Positions 51,703-60,868 of a stretch of 64,000 bases of DNA are shown here, piece by piece. The stretch's first letter is position 1. Every line of letters starts with the position of its first letter. Source of the DNA: Erythrobacter sp047872805. GTDB lineage: Bacteria > Pseudomonadota > Alphaproteobacteria > Sphingomonadales > Sphingomonadaceae. The position numbers and the translations under genes are program-made. The stretch is from assembly GCF_047872805.1 (NCBI RefSeq), contig NZ_JBLQUK010000003.1:169705-233704 (forward strand), written 5' to 3'. The notes under the pieces are model-generated. The model was not told where the DNA came from. It saw nothing but the letters and a program-made list of their open reading frames with translations, and did no database searches.

Positions 51703-52500
51703 ATGCGGTCCTTTAGCGGATTTCTGGCAATCGCAGTCGCTTTTGCGGCGCTGCTGATCCAGCGCCCCGCTCTGGCCCAGAGCCCAGAGGGTTGGCGAAC
51801 CGCGACCGGCGATAATTATTGCGATATCTCGTTTCATCGTGACCCAACGATGATTTTCATGATCCGTGACTTTGGCGGCGCGGAATACTCGCTCTCGGGC
51901 GAGGCGCTGCGGATGGCCAGAACGGGCCGGAGTGTATCGGGCGACATTCGTATCATCGCTGGGTCAGGCGAAATGCTGCTTTTCGGCAGCGAGGAAGCGA
52001 TGCGCGAACAGGCGCAGGCAACGCGCAAATATCCCATTGATCTATTCCTTACGGCGCTTGGTGACGCCGATGAATTCACCCTCCAGACCGAAGCAGGCGC
52101 AGAGCAGATCCCGCTCGCCGGTTTCGCGGCAGCCGCAGAGGAATTCAATCGGTGCAGTGCAGATAGGGCAGGGTTGCGCGGGCCTAGGGCGCCGATTTTG
52201 ACTGCTTTTGATGGCATGCAGCAACTTCGCGCGGAGGCATCGCGCCAGCGGCTGCTATCGGGCACGCTTGGCTATATTCTGACAATCGACGCCCAGGGCA
52301 AACCGACCGATTGCGAACTCACCCGCAAGTTTCGCCGGCGGGCAACGGAAATTGCGTTGTGCCGACCATTGCTGGAAACCACGACCTTCGAGCCCGCGCT
52401 GGATGCAGAGGCCAATCGGATCGCGGGCGTTTTCGAAATGGAGATCAATTTCGACATGTGGATGACCCCGCAAGGCTATCTTGAGGCGGAGGATCGTTAG
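51703..52500 (+). CDS. Secreted TonB-C-domain-like protein 2
   Basis: A 265-residue protein with a signal peptide ending near PALAQ (residue 26). An unassigned N-terminal domain of about 150 residues (DISFHRDPTMIFMIRDFGG, then FTLQTEAGAEQIPLAGF) precedes a TonB-C-like domain: LGYILTIDAQGKPTDCELTR, with Cys204 and Cys220 at the same 16-residue spacing as in proteins 1 and 3. The N-terminal part has other Cys (40 and 151) and may pair internally. It lies 20 bases after protein 1. Confidence 0.65.
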   Translation: MRSFSGFLAIAVAFAALLIQRPALAQSPEGWRTATGDNYCDISFHRDPTMIFMIRDFGGAEYSLSGEALRMARTGRSVSGDIRIIAGSGEMLLFGSEEAMREQAQATRKYPIDLFLTALGDADEFTLQTEAGAEQIPLAGFAAAAEEFNRCSADRAGLRGPRAPILTAFDGMQQLRAEASRQRLLSGTLGYILTIDAQGKPTDCELTRKFRRRATEIALCRPLLETTTFEPALDAEANRIAGVFEMEINFDMWMTPQGYLEAEDR

Positions 52501-52589
52501 TCAATCATCACAGGTAGACGCTGGAAGCACTGGCCATTGCTCAAGATTTGGCTAATCTTCCAAAGCATCAAATGCAAAGGGTCGCACCT

Positions 52590-53009
52590 ATGGGCAAGGT
52601 TTCGCTTCGTTTCGCAATTCTGGCGGGTGGTATCGCTGCAGGCTGTGCGTGCGTCGCACCATTGGCGGCCCATTCGGACGCAGACCAACCTGTCGAATCA
52701 ATATCGCCGACGGCAGCTCAGCCTGTCGAGCTGGTTGAATTCGATTACGAAGAATTTTTCGTCCGCGCGATGCGATTGGGCATGTTGACCCAGACGCTCG
52801 GTTACACCGTGACGGTCGCGGCTGATGGCGAAGTGACCGAATGTGCCTTGGCGCGCAGTTTCCGCAGGCCCTACACGACCAAAGAATTGTGCAAGGCGAT
52901 TGCCCGCTATGCCCAGTTTCAGCCGGCGCGTGATGCCCAAGGCAACGCTGTCGATGGCAGCTATACGGGCGAAGTGGAAATCTATTCATATTTTGCCCCA
53001 AGCCAATAA
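52590..53009 (+). CDS. Secreted TonB-C-domain-like protein 3
   Basis: A 139-residue protein starting at the ATG at 52590, eight bases after AAAGGG; the frame upstream has weaker TTG and ATG starts. The signal peptide (GGIAAGCACVAPLAAHS) is followed by a short acidic linker and a TonB-C-like domain: LGYTVTVAADGEVTECALAR, with Cys85 and Cys101, then QFQPARDAQGNAVDG. The three-paralogue block is co-directional; the gap to the helicase gene at 53216 is about 200 bases. Confidence 0.62.
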   Translation: MGKVSLRFAILAGGIAAGCACVAPLAAHSDADQPVESISPTAAQPVELVEFDYEEFFVRAMRLGMLTQTLGYTVTVAADGEVTECALARSFRRPYTTKELCKAIARYAQFQPARDAQGNAVDGSYTGEVEIYSYFAPSQ

Positions 53010-53215
53010 TCCTTTGACATTTGCAGGCTTTGCGTCCATCTGGCGCTCACCCGAGGCGTAACAGCCAGCGTGAAGTGGCGGCGTTCGCAAGAATGCGCCC
53101 CGGCTACTCCTCGAACCAGTTCCCCTACTTCCCTTTTCACGCGGGCGGTTTCTACCCCTGCGTCGCACGTGCAATTTCGCTCGTGCGCTACGCATATTTT
53201 GCGAGTTTTACACTT

Positions 53216-54697
53216 ATGAATTTTTCCGAACTCGGGCTGTCGCAGCCCGTACTCCAGGCGCTTGACCTTAAAGGTTACACCGTTCCAACCCCGATTCAGG
53301 AACAGGCGATCCCGCCGGTGCTGGCTGGCCGCGACCTTTTGGGCATTGCCCAGACCGGCACCGGCAAGACGGCGGCATTCATGCTGCCCAGCATCGATCG
53401 GTTGCGCGCCTCTGACAACAACATCCCGTTCAAATCCTGCCGTATGCTGGTGCTGGCCCCGACCCGCGAATTGGCGGTGCAGATTGCCGACAGCGCCAAG
53501 GATTACGGCGCGCTGGCGGGCCTGAAAGTTCAGGTCATCGTCGGCGGTACATCGGTCAACAAGGACCGCAACAAACTGCACCGCGGCACCGACATTCTGA
53601 TCGCGACGCCCGGACGTCTCCTCGACATGATCGACCAGAAAGCGCTCAACCTGAATTCGGTCGAAGTGCTGGTGCTGGACGAGGCCGACCAGATGCTCGA
53701 CCTTGGTTTCATTCATGCGCTGCGCACCATCAACAAGCTGGTGCCGAAAGAACGCCAGACGCTGTTTTTCAGCGCCACCATGCCCAAATCGATCAAGGAA
53801 TTGGTGAGCGGTTATTGCACCAATCCGGTGCAGGTTTCCGTTACCCCCGAAAGCACGACGGCAGAGCGGATCGACCAATACCTCTTCATGGTGCAGCAGG
53901 ATGAAAAGCAGGCGCTGCTCGAAATGATCCTGTCGGGCCGCCATGATGTTCCGGGCGATCTGGAACGGGTGCTGATCTTTACCCGGACCAAACACGGTGC
54001 AGACCGCGTGGTGAAGAAATTGAGCCAGTGCGGCATTCCTGCCAATGCCATCCACGGCAACAAATCGCAGCCGCAGCGTCAGCGCGCGCTCGATGAATTC
54101 CGCCGGGGCAAGACCAGCGTGCTGATCGCCACCGACGTTGCTGCGCGCGGGATCGACATTCCCGGCGTCAGCCACGTCATCAATTACGAACTGCCCAACG
54201 TGGCTGAACAATATGTCCACCGCATCGGGCGCACCGCGCGCGCGGGCAAGGACGGGGTGGCGATTGCCTTCTGCGCTGAGGATGAACGCGCCTATCTCAA
54301 GGATATTCGCAAGCTCACCGGAGCGGAGCTGGACCGGCTATCCCTGCCGGAGAATTTCCGCGCTGTGGTCGAAGGGGTCGGCCCAACCAAACCCGAAGCT
54401 CGCGGGCAGAACCGCGTGTCAAAACACCGCATTCAGCCAAAGCCGATGGGCAGCAGCAAACCGCGCGGCAATAGCGGCGGCGCCGATGGGTCAGGCGAAG
54501 GCGCTTCGCGGTCCAAGAATCCGGGTGCCAAACATTCGGCGCGCAATGGTCGTCCGGGAGGCCGTCCGGGCGGCGGCGCTGGCGGCGGACGTCCCGGTGG
54601 CGGCGGTCGGCGCGGCGGCGGCGGCAGTGGCGGCGGTGGCGGCGGTAGGGGCCGCGGTCAGGGCGGAGGCTCCGGCCCCCGCTCTGCCAATGGCTGA
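53216..54697 (+). CDS. rhlE: DEAD-box RNA helicase, RhlE type
   Basis: A 493-residue helicase with the Q-motif (FSELGLSQPVLQALDLKGY, then PTPIQEQAIP), AQTGTGKT (about 45-52), PTRELAVQ, TPGRLLD, DEADQMLD (about 155), SATMPKS, ARGIDIPG and HRIGRTARAG. After about residue 390 comes a basic Arg/Gly-rich tail ending in long glycine runs (RRGGGGSGGGGGGRGRGQGG type). It starts at the ATG at 53216. The first 65 residues of the longer frame are unconserved leader. Expected role: RNA remodelling in ribosome assembly or decay. Second helicase of the window and not a close copy of the first. Confidence 0.93.
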   Translation: MNFSELGLSQPVLQALDLKGYTVPTPIQEQAIPPVLAGRDLLGIAQTGTGKTAAFMLPSIDRLRASDNNIPFKSCRMLVLAPTRELAVQIADSAKDYGALAGLKVQVIVGGTSVNKDRNKLHRGTDILIATPGRLLDMIDQKALNLNSVEVLVLDEADQMLDLGFIHALRTINKLVPKERQTLFFSATMPKSIKELVSGYCTNPVQVSVTPESTTAERIDQYLFMVQQDEKQALLEMILSGRHDVPGDLERVLIFTRTKHGADRVVKKLSQCGIPANAIHGNKSQPQRQRALDEFRRGKTSVLIATDVAARGIDIPGVSHVINYELPNVAEQYVHRIGRTARAGKDGVAIAFCAEDERAYLKDIRKLTGAELDRLSLPENFRAVVEGVGPTKPEARGQNRVSKHRIQPKPMGSSKPRGNSGGADGSGEGASRSKNPGAKHSARNGRPGGRPGGGAGGGRPGGGGRRGGGGSGGGGGGRGRGQGGGSGPRSANG

Positions 54698-54811
54698 ATG
54701 CCGCATGCAGAGCGCACATCTTTTTACAAATGCGCACTGCCTGCCTAAGTGAAAATTAAGCATAGGCCTCCTAATTGGTGATCCACGCCAGCCAGGGGGC
54801 CTATTGCTCAC

Positions 54812-55840
54812 ATGATCCGAACCGATACCACGCTGATTATCGGTGCCGGTGCCAACCGTGAAATCGAAATGCCCGACGGGCCAGACCTGCTGTCAAAGAT
54901 TGCCGGAGGGTTTGAATTTGAACGCCTCGATTCTGAGGTAAAGTCGCGCGATCTGGTCAATTTCTCGATCCTGTTCCAGCGCGTCGGCGATCAGCTTGAC
55001 CTGACCTATGACGAACTGGTGGCGGGCGCGATGGCGATCCGCGATGCGACATTGGTCAGCACTTCGATCGACGCCATTCTCGAACAATATGGCCATGACC
55101 GCGCGGTGCTTGCGGCGGGAAAGCTGGCGATTGTTTATTACACGCTGCAGGCGGAATCGAAATCCACGATGGCGATAGAGCCGCGCGGTGCGGGCGAACT
55201 GCCTTTGCGCGGAACCGACAACTGGCTGTTCCAACTGGGGCAATTGATCGTCAAAGGCGTGCCGCGTGCCAAGGCGGAGGAATGCTTCGAAAAGCTGTCC
55301 ATCGTCTGTTTCAACTATGACCGCGCGATCGAACATTATCTGCCGTGGGTAGTGCAGCGCGCTTTCGGCATGACCTATGATGAAGCCTGCGAGCTGGTCG
55401 CGGGCCGATTGCGGATCGTCCATCCCTATGGCGTCGCCGGGCGGCTGTCGTGGCAGGGCGATGAGGAACACGGCGCGAATTGGGGCGACACCGACCTCGA
55501 CAATATCGTTGCCCTGTCCAAACGCATCTACACCGCCAGCCAGCGATCGGCATCGCGCCAGTTTCAATCCTATCTGCGCGCTGAAATGTCGCGCGGGCGG
55601 CGGCTCGGCTTTCTCGGCTTTGGGTTTGATCCGATGAATGTCGCCATGTTGTTTGACGAGTTGGAGCATGAAAACCCCGACATGCTCATCAGCCTGGTTG
55701 ATATCAGTGCGACCCAGCAAAAGGCGATCCTGCGGTTGATCTACCGACTCACCGGGATCGAGGACGAGGACCGCATCACGCTGGAAAACATGAAAGCCTT
55801 TGAACTGCTGCGCGATTACGGGCGGTTCCTCGAAAGCTGA
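54812..55840 (+). CDS. SIR2-like domain protein
   Basis: A 342-residue protein. It opens with TLIIGAGANREIEMPDGPDLL, the Rossmann-type nucleotide-binding turn of SIR2-like proteins. Mid-protein LSIVCFNYDRAIEHYL (about 167-177) parallels the FNYDxxxE segment, HPYGVAG (about 204-210) fits the catalytic His region, and FLGFGFDPMNVAM (about 267) is a late loop. SIR2-like domains of this kind hydrolyse NAD in several antiphage systems, but a housekeeping role is equally possible. It stands alone; no partner defence gene is adjacent. No transmembrane or signal segment. Confidence 0.65.
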   Translation: MIRTDTTLIIGAGANREIEMPDGPDLLSKIAGGFEFERLDSEVKSRDLVNFSILFQRVGDQLDLTYDELVAGAMAIRDATLVSTSIDAILEQYGHDRAVLAAGKLAIVYYTLQAESKSTMAIEPRGAGELPLRGTDNWLFQLGQLIVKGVPRAKAEECFEKLSIVCFNYDRAIEHYLPWVVQRAFGMTYDEACELVAGRLRIVHPYGVAGRLSWQGDEEHGANWGDTDLDNIVALSKRIYTASQRSASRQFQSYLRAEMSRGRRLGFLGFGFDPMNVAMLFDELEHENPDMLISLVDISATQQKAILRLIYRLTGIEDEDRITLENMKAFELLRDYGRFLES

Positions 55841-55915
55841 TCGGGATTCAGACCGCAGCCGACCCACGCCACATGCTTGATCTGCGGCGTGGTCCAATTG
55901 CGTGATCGTGAAACC

Positions 55916-56512
55916 TTAATCGTTGTCCCAACTCACTTTCTTGGGAACCTCGCCGCGAATAACGGGGTAGGCTGCGCTGTAGATCCAGTCGCTGTCTTTT
56001 GCTGGCTCGTGGCAGGTCTGGCAGTTTTCGGCGAATGACGTGGCCACCTGTTTTGTCTGATCGCCAGCTTCGAACAGGCCCCAGCCCCACCCTTCTTGCC
56101 AAAGCGGATTGCCCTGGTGCGTGCCAGCGGCATCTTTTACCATTACAAACCAGACCTTTGTATCGGTCGGCCAATGTGCATTGCCCGTCGTTAGCTGTGA
56201 TGGCTTTGCACCTCTTACTTCCTTTATCAACACGGTACCGTCTGCGAACACGCCGTTTTCATTATAGCTTTCGATCCCCCCGGGTGAAACGTAAACGGTG
56301 TGCATCTCGTCCACTGGGGTTTCGGGGCCGGCGGAAGCAGTGGCCCAACTTCCCAGTGTTGGCCAACGATCGAAGTCTTGCGGCAAAAAGATTTCGCCTG
56401 CCGCATTGTTCGCTATGATCGCATCTGTTGAATTGGTCTTGGCTTCATCTGTGCAGCCGACCAGCGAAAAAGCCCCGATGCCGACCATCAGCAGGTACTT
56501 TGAATAATGCAT
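55916..56512 (-). CDS. Cytochrome P460-family lipoprotein
   Basis: A 198-residue exported protein starting at the ATG at 56512. A lipobox (FSLVGC, Cys20) suggests lipid anchoring in the periplasm. The P460 domain has LPQDFDRWPTLGSW, VDEMHTVYVSPGGIESY and GVFADGTVLIKEVRG, where a Lys could cross-link heme. A c-type heme motif CQTCH (164-168) lies near the C-terminus. P460 proteins oxidise hydroxylamine or bind NO; many members are of unknown use. It is convergent with the SIR2-like gene. Confidence 0.82.
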   Translation of the reverse strand: MHYSKYLLMVGIGAFSLVGCTDEAKTNSTDAIIANNAAGEIFLPQDFDRWPTLGSWATASAGPETPVDEMHTVYVSPGGIESYNENGVFADGTVLIKEVRGAKPSQLTTGNAHWPTDTKVWFVMVKDAAGTHQGNPLWQEGWGWGLFEAGDQTKQVATSFAENCQTCHEPAKDSDWIYSAAYPVIRGEVPKKVSWDND

Positions 56513-56755
56513 TCTAAATGTCTCCAGTACCGCCCGATTGCTTATGCGCGGTGACTGGTTTTTTTCGATGTTAGAGGGCAATTGGTTACATCTGTCCTGC
56601 GAAACTCACGAATCCATCAATTCCTGTGTCTGCCGCGCCGCCAGTCGACAAAACCTGAACTTTCAGGAAGGCAAACAAAGAAGGCCCGCCGGGCCGTAAC
56701 CCGCTTGCCCGTGTCAACGGATCTGACCATAGGCCCCTAATCAAGAGGAGCAATC

Positions 56756-58111
56756 ATGGCTGACAGCGAATACGATTACGACCTTTTCACCATTGGCATC
56801 GGATCAGGCGGCACCCGTGCCAGCCGCATTGCCGCCGGGCACGGCGCGCGCGTCGCTGCGGCCGAGGAGTACCGCGTCGGCGGAACCTGCGTCATTCGCG
56901 GCTGCGTTCCCAAGAAGATGCTGGTTTACGGCGCGCATTTTGCCGAGGATCTGGTCGATGCGGAAAATTTTGGCTGGACGATTGAGGGCAAAAGCTTCGA
57001 TTGGGTCAAGCTGCGCGATCATGTGCAGAAAGACATCACCCGGCTCGAAGGGCTCTATGGCGAGACGCTCGACAATCACGGGGTGACAATTTTCCGCGAA
57101 CGTGCAGAGATTACCGGCCCGCATGAAATCACGCTGGCCAGCGGCAAGATTGTTACCGCGAAATATATCCTGATCGCCACCGGTGCCCATCCGCATATGC
57201 CCGAATTCGAAGGCAATGAGCATGCGATCACCTCGAATGAGGCGTTTCATCTTGATGCTGTGCCTCGGCGCATGTTGATCGCGGGCGGCGGCTATATCGC
57301 CAATGAATTTGCCGGCATCTTCAACGAATTCGGCAGCAAGGTGACCATCGTCAATCGGTCCGATGTGCTGCTGCGCAGCTATGACGCGGCGCTGCGCGAC
57401 CGGTTGCTGCAAATCTCGCTGACCAAGGGGATCGAGTTCTGCTTTCACGCGGCATTTGAATGGGTCCGCAAACAGGATGACGGCACGCTGCTGGTCAAAC
57501 TGACCGGCCATGATGAACGCGAAGTCGATGTTGTGATGATCGCCACCGGACGGGTGCCCAATGTCGAAGGGCTGGGACTGGAAAAAGTCGGGGTCGAACT
57601 GGGCAAGCGCGGCGAGATCAAGGTCGATGAATTTTCGCGCACCAATGTGGATTACATCTATGCCGTCGGCGATGTGACGGACCGGGTCCAGCTAACCCCC
57701 GTAGCAATCCGCGAAGGTCAGGCCTTTGCCGACAGCGTGTTTGGGCCAGGCGAACCCTATGCGGTCGACCATTCCTGCATCCCCAGCGCCGTTTTCAGCC
57801 ACCCACCGATTGCCTCTGTGGGGTTGACCGAGGGCGAGGCGCGCAACCGTCTGGGCAGCGTCAAGGTGTTCCAGTCCGATTTCCGCCCGATGAAGAATGT
57901 CGTCGCCGGACGCCACGAACGCGGGCTTTACAAGATGATCGTCGATGCGGCGAACGACCGGATTGTCGGCATCCACATGATCGCTCCCGAAGCGCCCGAG
58001 ATCATGCAGGCCGCAGCGATTGCGGTGAAGGCCGGGCTGACCAAAGCCGATTTTGACGCGACAGTGGCTATTCATCCGACAATGGCCGAAGAACTGGTGT
58101 TGATGAAATAG
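56756..58111 (+). CDS. gor: Glutathione-disulfide reductase
   Basis: A 451-residue flavoenzyme that reduces oxidised glutathione with NADPH. The redox disulfide lies in VGGTCVIRGCVPKKML (cysteines near 45 and 50), the NADPH site in IAGGGYIANEFAGIF, and the FAD segment in YIYAVGDVTDRVQLTPVAI. The dimer-interface His-Glu pair is in HPTMAEE near the C-terminus. The ATG at 56756 follows an AGAGGAGCAATC site. It precedes an SDR gene by nine bases. Confidence 0.92.
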   Translation: MADSEYDYDLFTIGIGSGGTRASRIAAGHGARVAAAEEYRVGGTCVIRGCVPKKMLVYGAHFAEDLVDAENFGWTIEGKSFDWVKLRDHVQKDITRLEGLYGETLDNHGVTIFRERAEITGPHEITLASGKIVTAKYILIATGAHPHMPEFEGNEHAITSNEAFHLDAVPRRMLIAGGGYIANEFAGIFNEFGSKVTIVNRSDVLLRSYDAALRDRLLQISLTKGIEFCFHAAFEWVRKQDDGTLLVKLTGHDEREVDVVMIATGRVPNVEGLGLEKVGVELGKRGEIKVDEFSRTNVDYIYAVGDVTDRVQLTPVAIREGQAFADSVFGPGEPYAVDHSCIPSAVFSHPPIASVGLTEGEARNRLGSVKVFQSDFRPMKNVVAGRHERGLYKMIVDAANDRIVGIHMIAPEAPEIMQAAAIAVKAGLTKADFDATVAIHPTMAEELVLMK

Positions 58112-58120
58112 GAGGTGCGC

Positions 58121-58843
58121 GTGATTCTGACCGGCAAGACGGTGCTGCTGACCGGCGGAACCAATGGGATCGGGCGCGAACTCGTGTTTCAGCTAAGGAC
58201 AAAGGGCGCGACTGTCATCACCACCGGGCGCAATCCCGAACGGGTGGCGGCGATGCGCGCTGATGGTTTCGAGGTGATCGAGGCGGACCTGTCCAATGCG
58301 GCGGGTGTGGACGCATTGTTGGCGGCGGTGGCGGGACGGCCCATTGACGTCCTGCTCAACAATGCCGGACAATTGGTCGATCATGATTTCCGCAAAGGAT
58401 TGCCAGATGCCGATGCGGCGGATGGGGCGATCTACGCCAATCTCAACGCGCCGATCCGTTTGACGACTGGCCTGATCGAAGTGCTGCGCGCCCGGCCCGA
58501 ATCGGTGATTGTCAATGTCACCTCGGGCCTCGCGATTTCGCCCGCCGCGCGTCAGCCGGTCTATTGCGCCACCAAGTCGGGGCTGCGGTTCTACACTCTG
58601 GCCTTGCGCGAACAGTTAAAAGGCACCGGCATAAAGGTGATCGAGGCGCTGCCGCCGGTGGTCGATACGCAGATGAATGATGACAACTCGATGAAGAAAA
58701 TGCCCGCCGCCGAATGTGCACGGCAGATCGTTGATGCCATCGAAAAAGACCGCGACGAAGCCAACATCGGCATGACCAAGGCGCTGCGGATTGCTGAAAG
58801 CATTTCGCCCGCTTTGGCGCGCAGTGTCACCCTGAGGTTCTGA
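58121..58843 (+). CDS. Short-chain dehydrogenase/reductase
   Basis: A 240-residue classical SDR: TVLLTGGTNGIGREL (nucleotide loop), VLLNNAGQL, NVTSGLAISP (catalytic Ser) and YCATKSGLRFY (Tyr-x-x-x-Lys). The GTG at 58121 is preferred over the GTG at 58115 because AGGAGG (58110-58115) is five bases before it and overlaps the earlier codon. Resembles the DltE/YciK-like group; the substrate is unknown. Downstream of gor, probably cotranscribed. Confidence 0.85.
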   Translation: MILTGKTVLLTGGTNGIGRELVFQLRTKGATVITTGRNPERVAAMRADGFEVIEADLSNAAGVDALLAAVAGRPIDVLLNNAGQLVDHDFRKGLPDADAADGAIYANLNAPIRLTTGLIEVLRARPESVIVNVTSGLAISPAARQPVYCATKSGLRFYTLALREQLKGTGIKVIEALPPVVDTQMNDDNSMKKMPAAECARQIVDAIEKDRDEANIGMTKALRIAESISPALARSVTLRF

Positions 58844-58931
58844 ACCTACCAGCGATTTTGACACGTTGACCTTGCGGCAAGGCTGCGGCAACGACCCCTG
58901 ACAAAAGACCTACAAGTCAGGGACGGGACGA

Positions 58932-60464
58932 ATGTCAGCCAATATCGCCGAAATGGAACGCCGCCGCGAAGCTGCCCGCATGGGCGGAGGGCAGAACCGC
59001 ATCGACGCTCAGCACGCCAAGGGCAAGCTGACCGCGCGCGAACGGCTCGACGTGCTGCTTGACGCAGGCAGTTTTGAAGAGCTCGACACCTATGTCGAGC
59101 ACGATTGCGTCGATTTCGGGATGGAAACGCAGAAGATTCCGGGCGATGGCGTCGTCACCGGCAGCGGCACGATCAACGGGCGGCTGGTCTATGTCTTCAG
59201 CCAGGATTTCACCGTCTTTGGTGGCTCGCTGTCGAAACGCCATGCGGAGAAAATCTGCAAGGTGATGGACACCGCGATGAAGGTCGGCGCGCCGGTGATC
59301 GGCCTCAATGACAGCGGCGGCGCGCGGATTCAGGAGGGCGTGGCCAGCCTTGGCGGCTATGCCGAAGTGTTCCAGCGCAACGTGCTGGCGAGCGGCGTGG
59401 TCCCGCAGATCAGCCTTATCATGGGGCCATGTGCGGGCGGGGCGGTCTATTCCCCGGCGATGACCGACTTCATCTTCATGGTGAAGGACAGCTCCTACAT
59501 GTTCGTCACCGGGCCAGACGTGGTCAAGACCGTCACCAATGAAGTCGTGACGCAGGAAGAGCTTGGCGGGGCAATCACCCACACGACCAAGACCAGCGTT
59601 GCCGATCTGGCGTTTGAGAACGACATCGAAACACTGCTGGCGACCCGGCGCTTCTACGATTTCTTGCCGCTGTCGAACCGCGAGGATGTGCCCGTCATCC
59701 CGACCAGCGACCCGTGGGACCGTGAGGAGCCGAGCCTCGACACGATCATCCCTGACAACGCCAATCAGCCCTATGACATGCACGAAGTCATCGCCAAGGT
59801 GCTGGACGAGGGCGATTTCTTTGAAATTCAGCCCGCGCATGCAGGCAATATATTGTGCGGTTTCGGCCGGGTGGAGGGCCGCACCGTGGGCGTGGTGGCG
59901 AACCAGCCGATGGTGCTCGCGGGCGTGCTCGATATCAACTCGTCAAAGAAGGCCGCGCGCTTCGTGCGGTTCTGCGACGCCTTCGAGATCCCGATCATCA
60001 CCTTTGTGGACGTCCCCGGCTTCCTCCCCGGCACCGCGCAGGAACTGGGCGGGATCATCAAGCACGGCGCAAAACTGCTGTTCGCCTATGCCGAGGCGAC
60101 CGTGCCCAAAATCACAATCATCACCCGCAAGGCATACGGCGGAGCCTATGACGTGATGGCATCGAAGCACCTGCGCGGCGATTTGAACTACGCCTGGCCG
60201 ACAGCGGAAATCGCGGTGATGGGCGCGAAAGGCGCGGTGGAGATCATCTTCCGTCAGGACCGCGGCGATGCGGAAAAGATCGCCGAGAAAACGAAAGAAT
60301 ACGAAGATCGCTTCGCCAACCCGTTTGTGGCGGCTTCGCGTGGGTACATCGACGAGGTGATCCACCCGCACTCGACGCGGCGGCGGATTGCGCTGGGGTT
60401 AAGGAAGCTGCGGACGAAGCAGTTGGAGAACCCTTGGAAGAAGCATGACAATATTCCGCTGTGA
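58932..60464 (+). CDS. pccB: Propionyl-CoA carboxylase beta subunit
   Basis: A 510-residue carboxyltransferase. Motifs include GVVTGSGTINGRLVYVFSQD, LNDSGGARIQEGVASLGGY, IMGPCAGGAVYSPAMTDF, and the second-half VGVVANQPMVLAGVLD and TFVDVPGFLPGTAQE. It transfers CO2 from biotin to propionyl-CoA to give methylmalonyl-CoA, with an alpha subunit (pccA) that is not in the window and may follow scpA. The GTG start of the small membrane protein overlaps its stop (GTGA). Confidence 0.93.
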   Translation: MSANIAEMERRREAARMGGGQNRIDAQHAKGKLTARERLDVLLDAGSFEELDTYVEHDCVDFGMETQKIPGDGVVTGSGTINGRLVYVFSQDFTVFGGSLSKRHAEKICKVMDTAMKVGAPVIGLNDSGGARIQEGVASLGGYAEVFQRNVLASGVVPQISLIMGPCAGGAVYSPAMTDFIFMVKDSSYMFVTGPDVVKTVTNEVVTQEELGGAITHTTKTSVADLAFENDIETLLATRRFYDFLPLSNREDVPVIPTSDPWDREEPSLDTIIPDNANQPYDMHEVIAKVLDEGDFFEIQPAHAGNILCGFGRVEGRTVGVVANQPMVLAGVLDINSSKKAARFVRFCDAFEIPIITFVDVPGFLPGTAQELGGIIKHGAKLLFAYAEATVPKITIITRKAYGGAYDVMASKHLRGDLNYAWPTAEIAVMGAKGAVEIIFRQDRGDAEKIAEKTKEYEDRFANPFVAASRGYIDEVIHPHSTRRRIALGLRKLRTKQLENPWKKHDNIPL

Positions 60465-60769
60465 GGAGAAGACGGCGATCTGACGCGAGCTACATCGCAT
60501 TCTTCTTGGTGCTACTCGCAATAGGGCTGTTAGCCATCTTCGATCCCTTCGAAACCGCATCACTTTCCGGGCGAACCCTTGGTGGTCTGGTATTGGGCCC
60601 CTTCTTGATCTGGTATGCCTTTCGTGGCTGGAAAAAGGGCGCATTTCCTGACCTTTCGCGTGCAAATCGCGACGACAGTTCGACTCAATTCTGGTTTTGC
60701 GTTGTGACCTTCAACCTTATCGGTTCTATCGTGTTCGCCCTTGGACTGATGGCTTTGTTTGGGGTCTAA
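60461..60769 (+). CDS. Small membrane protein overlapping pccB
   Basis: A 102-residue protein with two hydrophobic helices (YIAFFLVLLAIGLLAIF and FCVVTFNLIGSIVFALGLMA) separated by a charged loop containing GWKKGAFPDLSRAN. Starts with the GTG that overlaps the pccB stop, so it is translationally coupled. No family recognised. It may be an ordinary small protein of unknown role that lies at the 5' side of the repeat region. Confidence 0.5.
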   Translation: MRRRRRSDASYIAFFLVLLAIGLLAIFDPFETASLSGRTLGGLVLGPFLIWYAFRGWKKGAFPDLSRANRDDSSTQFWFCVVTFNLIGSIVFALGLMALFGV

Positions 60770-60782
60770 GTTGAAGGAAACG

Positions 60783-60868
60783 CGTCATTGCGAGCGTAGC
60801 GAAGCAATCCAGAGCGGTTCGCGATGCGCTCTGGATTGCCGCGTCGCCTGCGGCTCCTCGCAATGACG
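60783..60868. repeat. Palindromic repeat 1 of CGTCATTGCGAG family
   Basis: CGTCATTGCGAG at the left (60783-) and CTCGCAATGACG at the right (to 60868) are the outer arms, with inner CAATCCAGAGC/GCTCTGGATTG arms. The right arm contains the start codon of the GIY-YIG gene (ATG at 60863). A related copy is at 61172-61255. Confidence 0.75.

Noticed and set aside
54812..55840. Multi-gene antiphage island around the SIR2-like gene
   Set aside because: Both neighbours (an RhlE helicase and a P460 cytochrome) are ordinary genes, and no other defence-type gene lies within several kilobases.
55916..56512. Classical c-type cytochrome
   Set aside because: A CQTCH motif is present, but the rest of the protein follows the P460 beta-fold pattern and not a cytochrome c helical fold.
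60824..60862. Longer GIY-YIG protein starting in the middle of repeat 1
   Set aside because: The extra residues are translated repeat sequence; the GIY-YIG domain begins right after the ATG at 60863.
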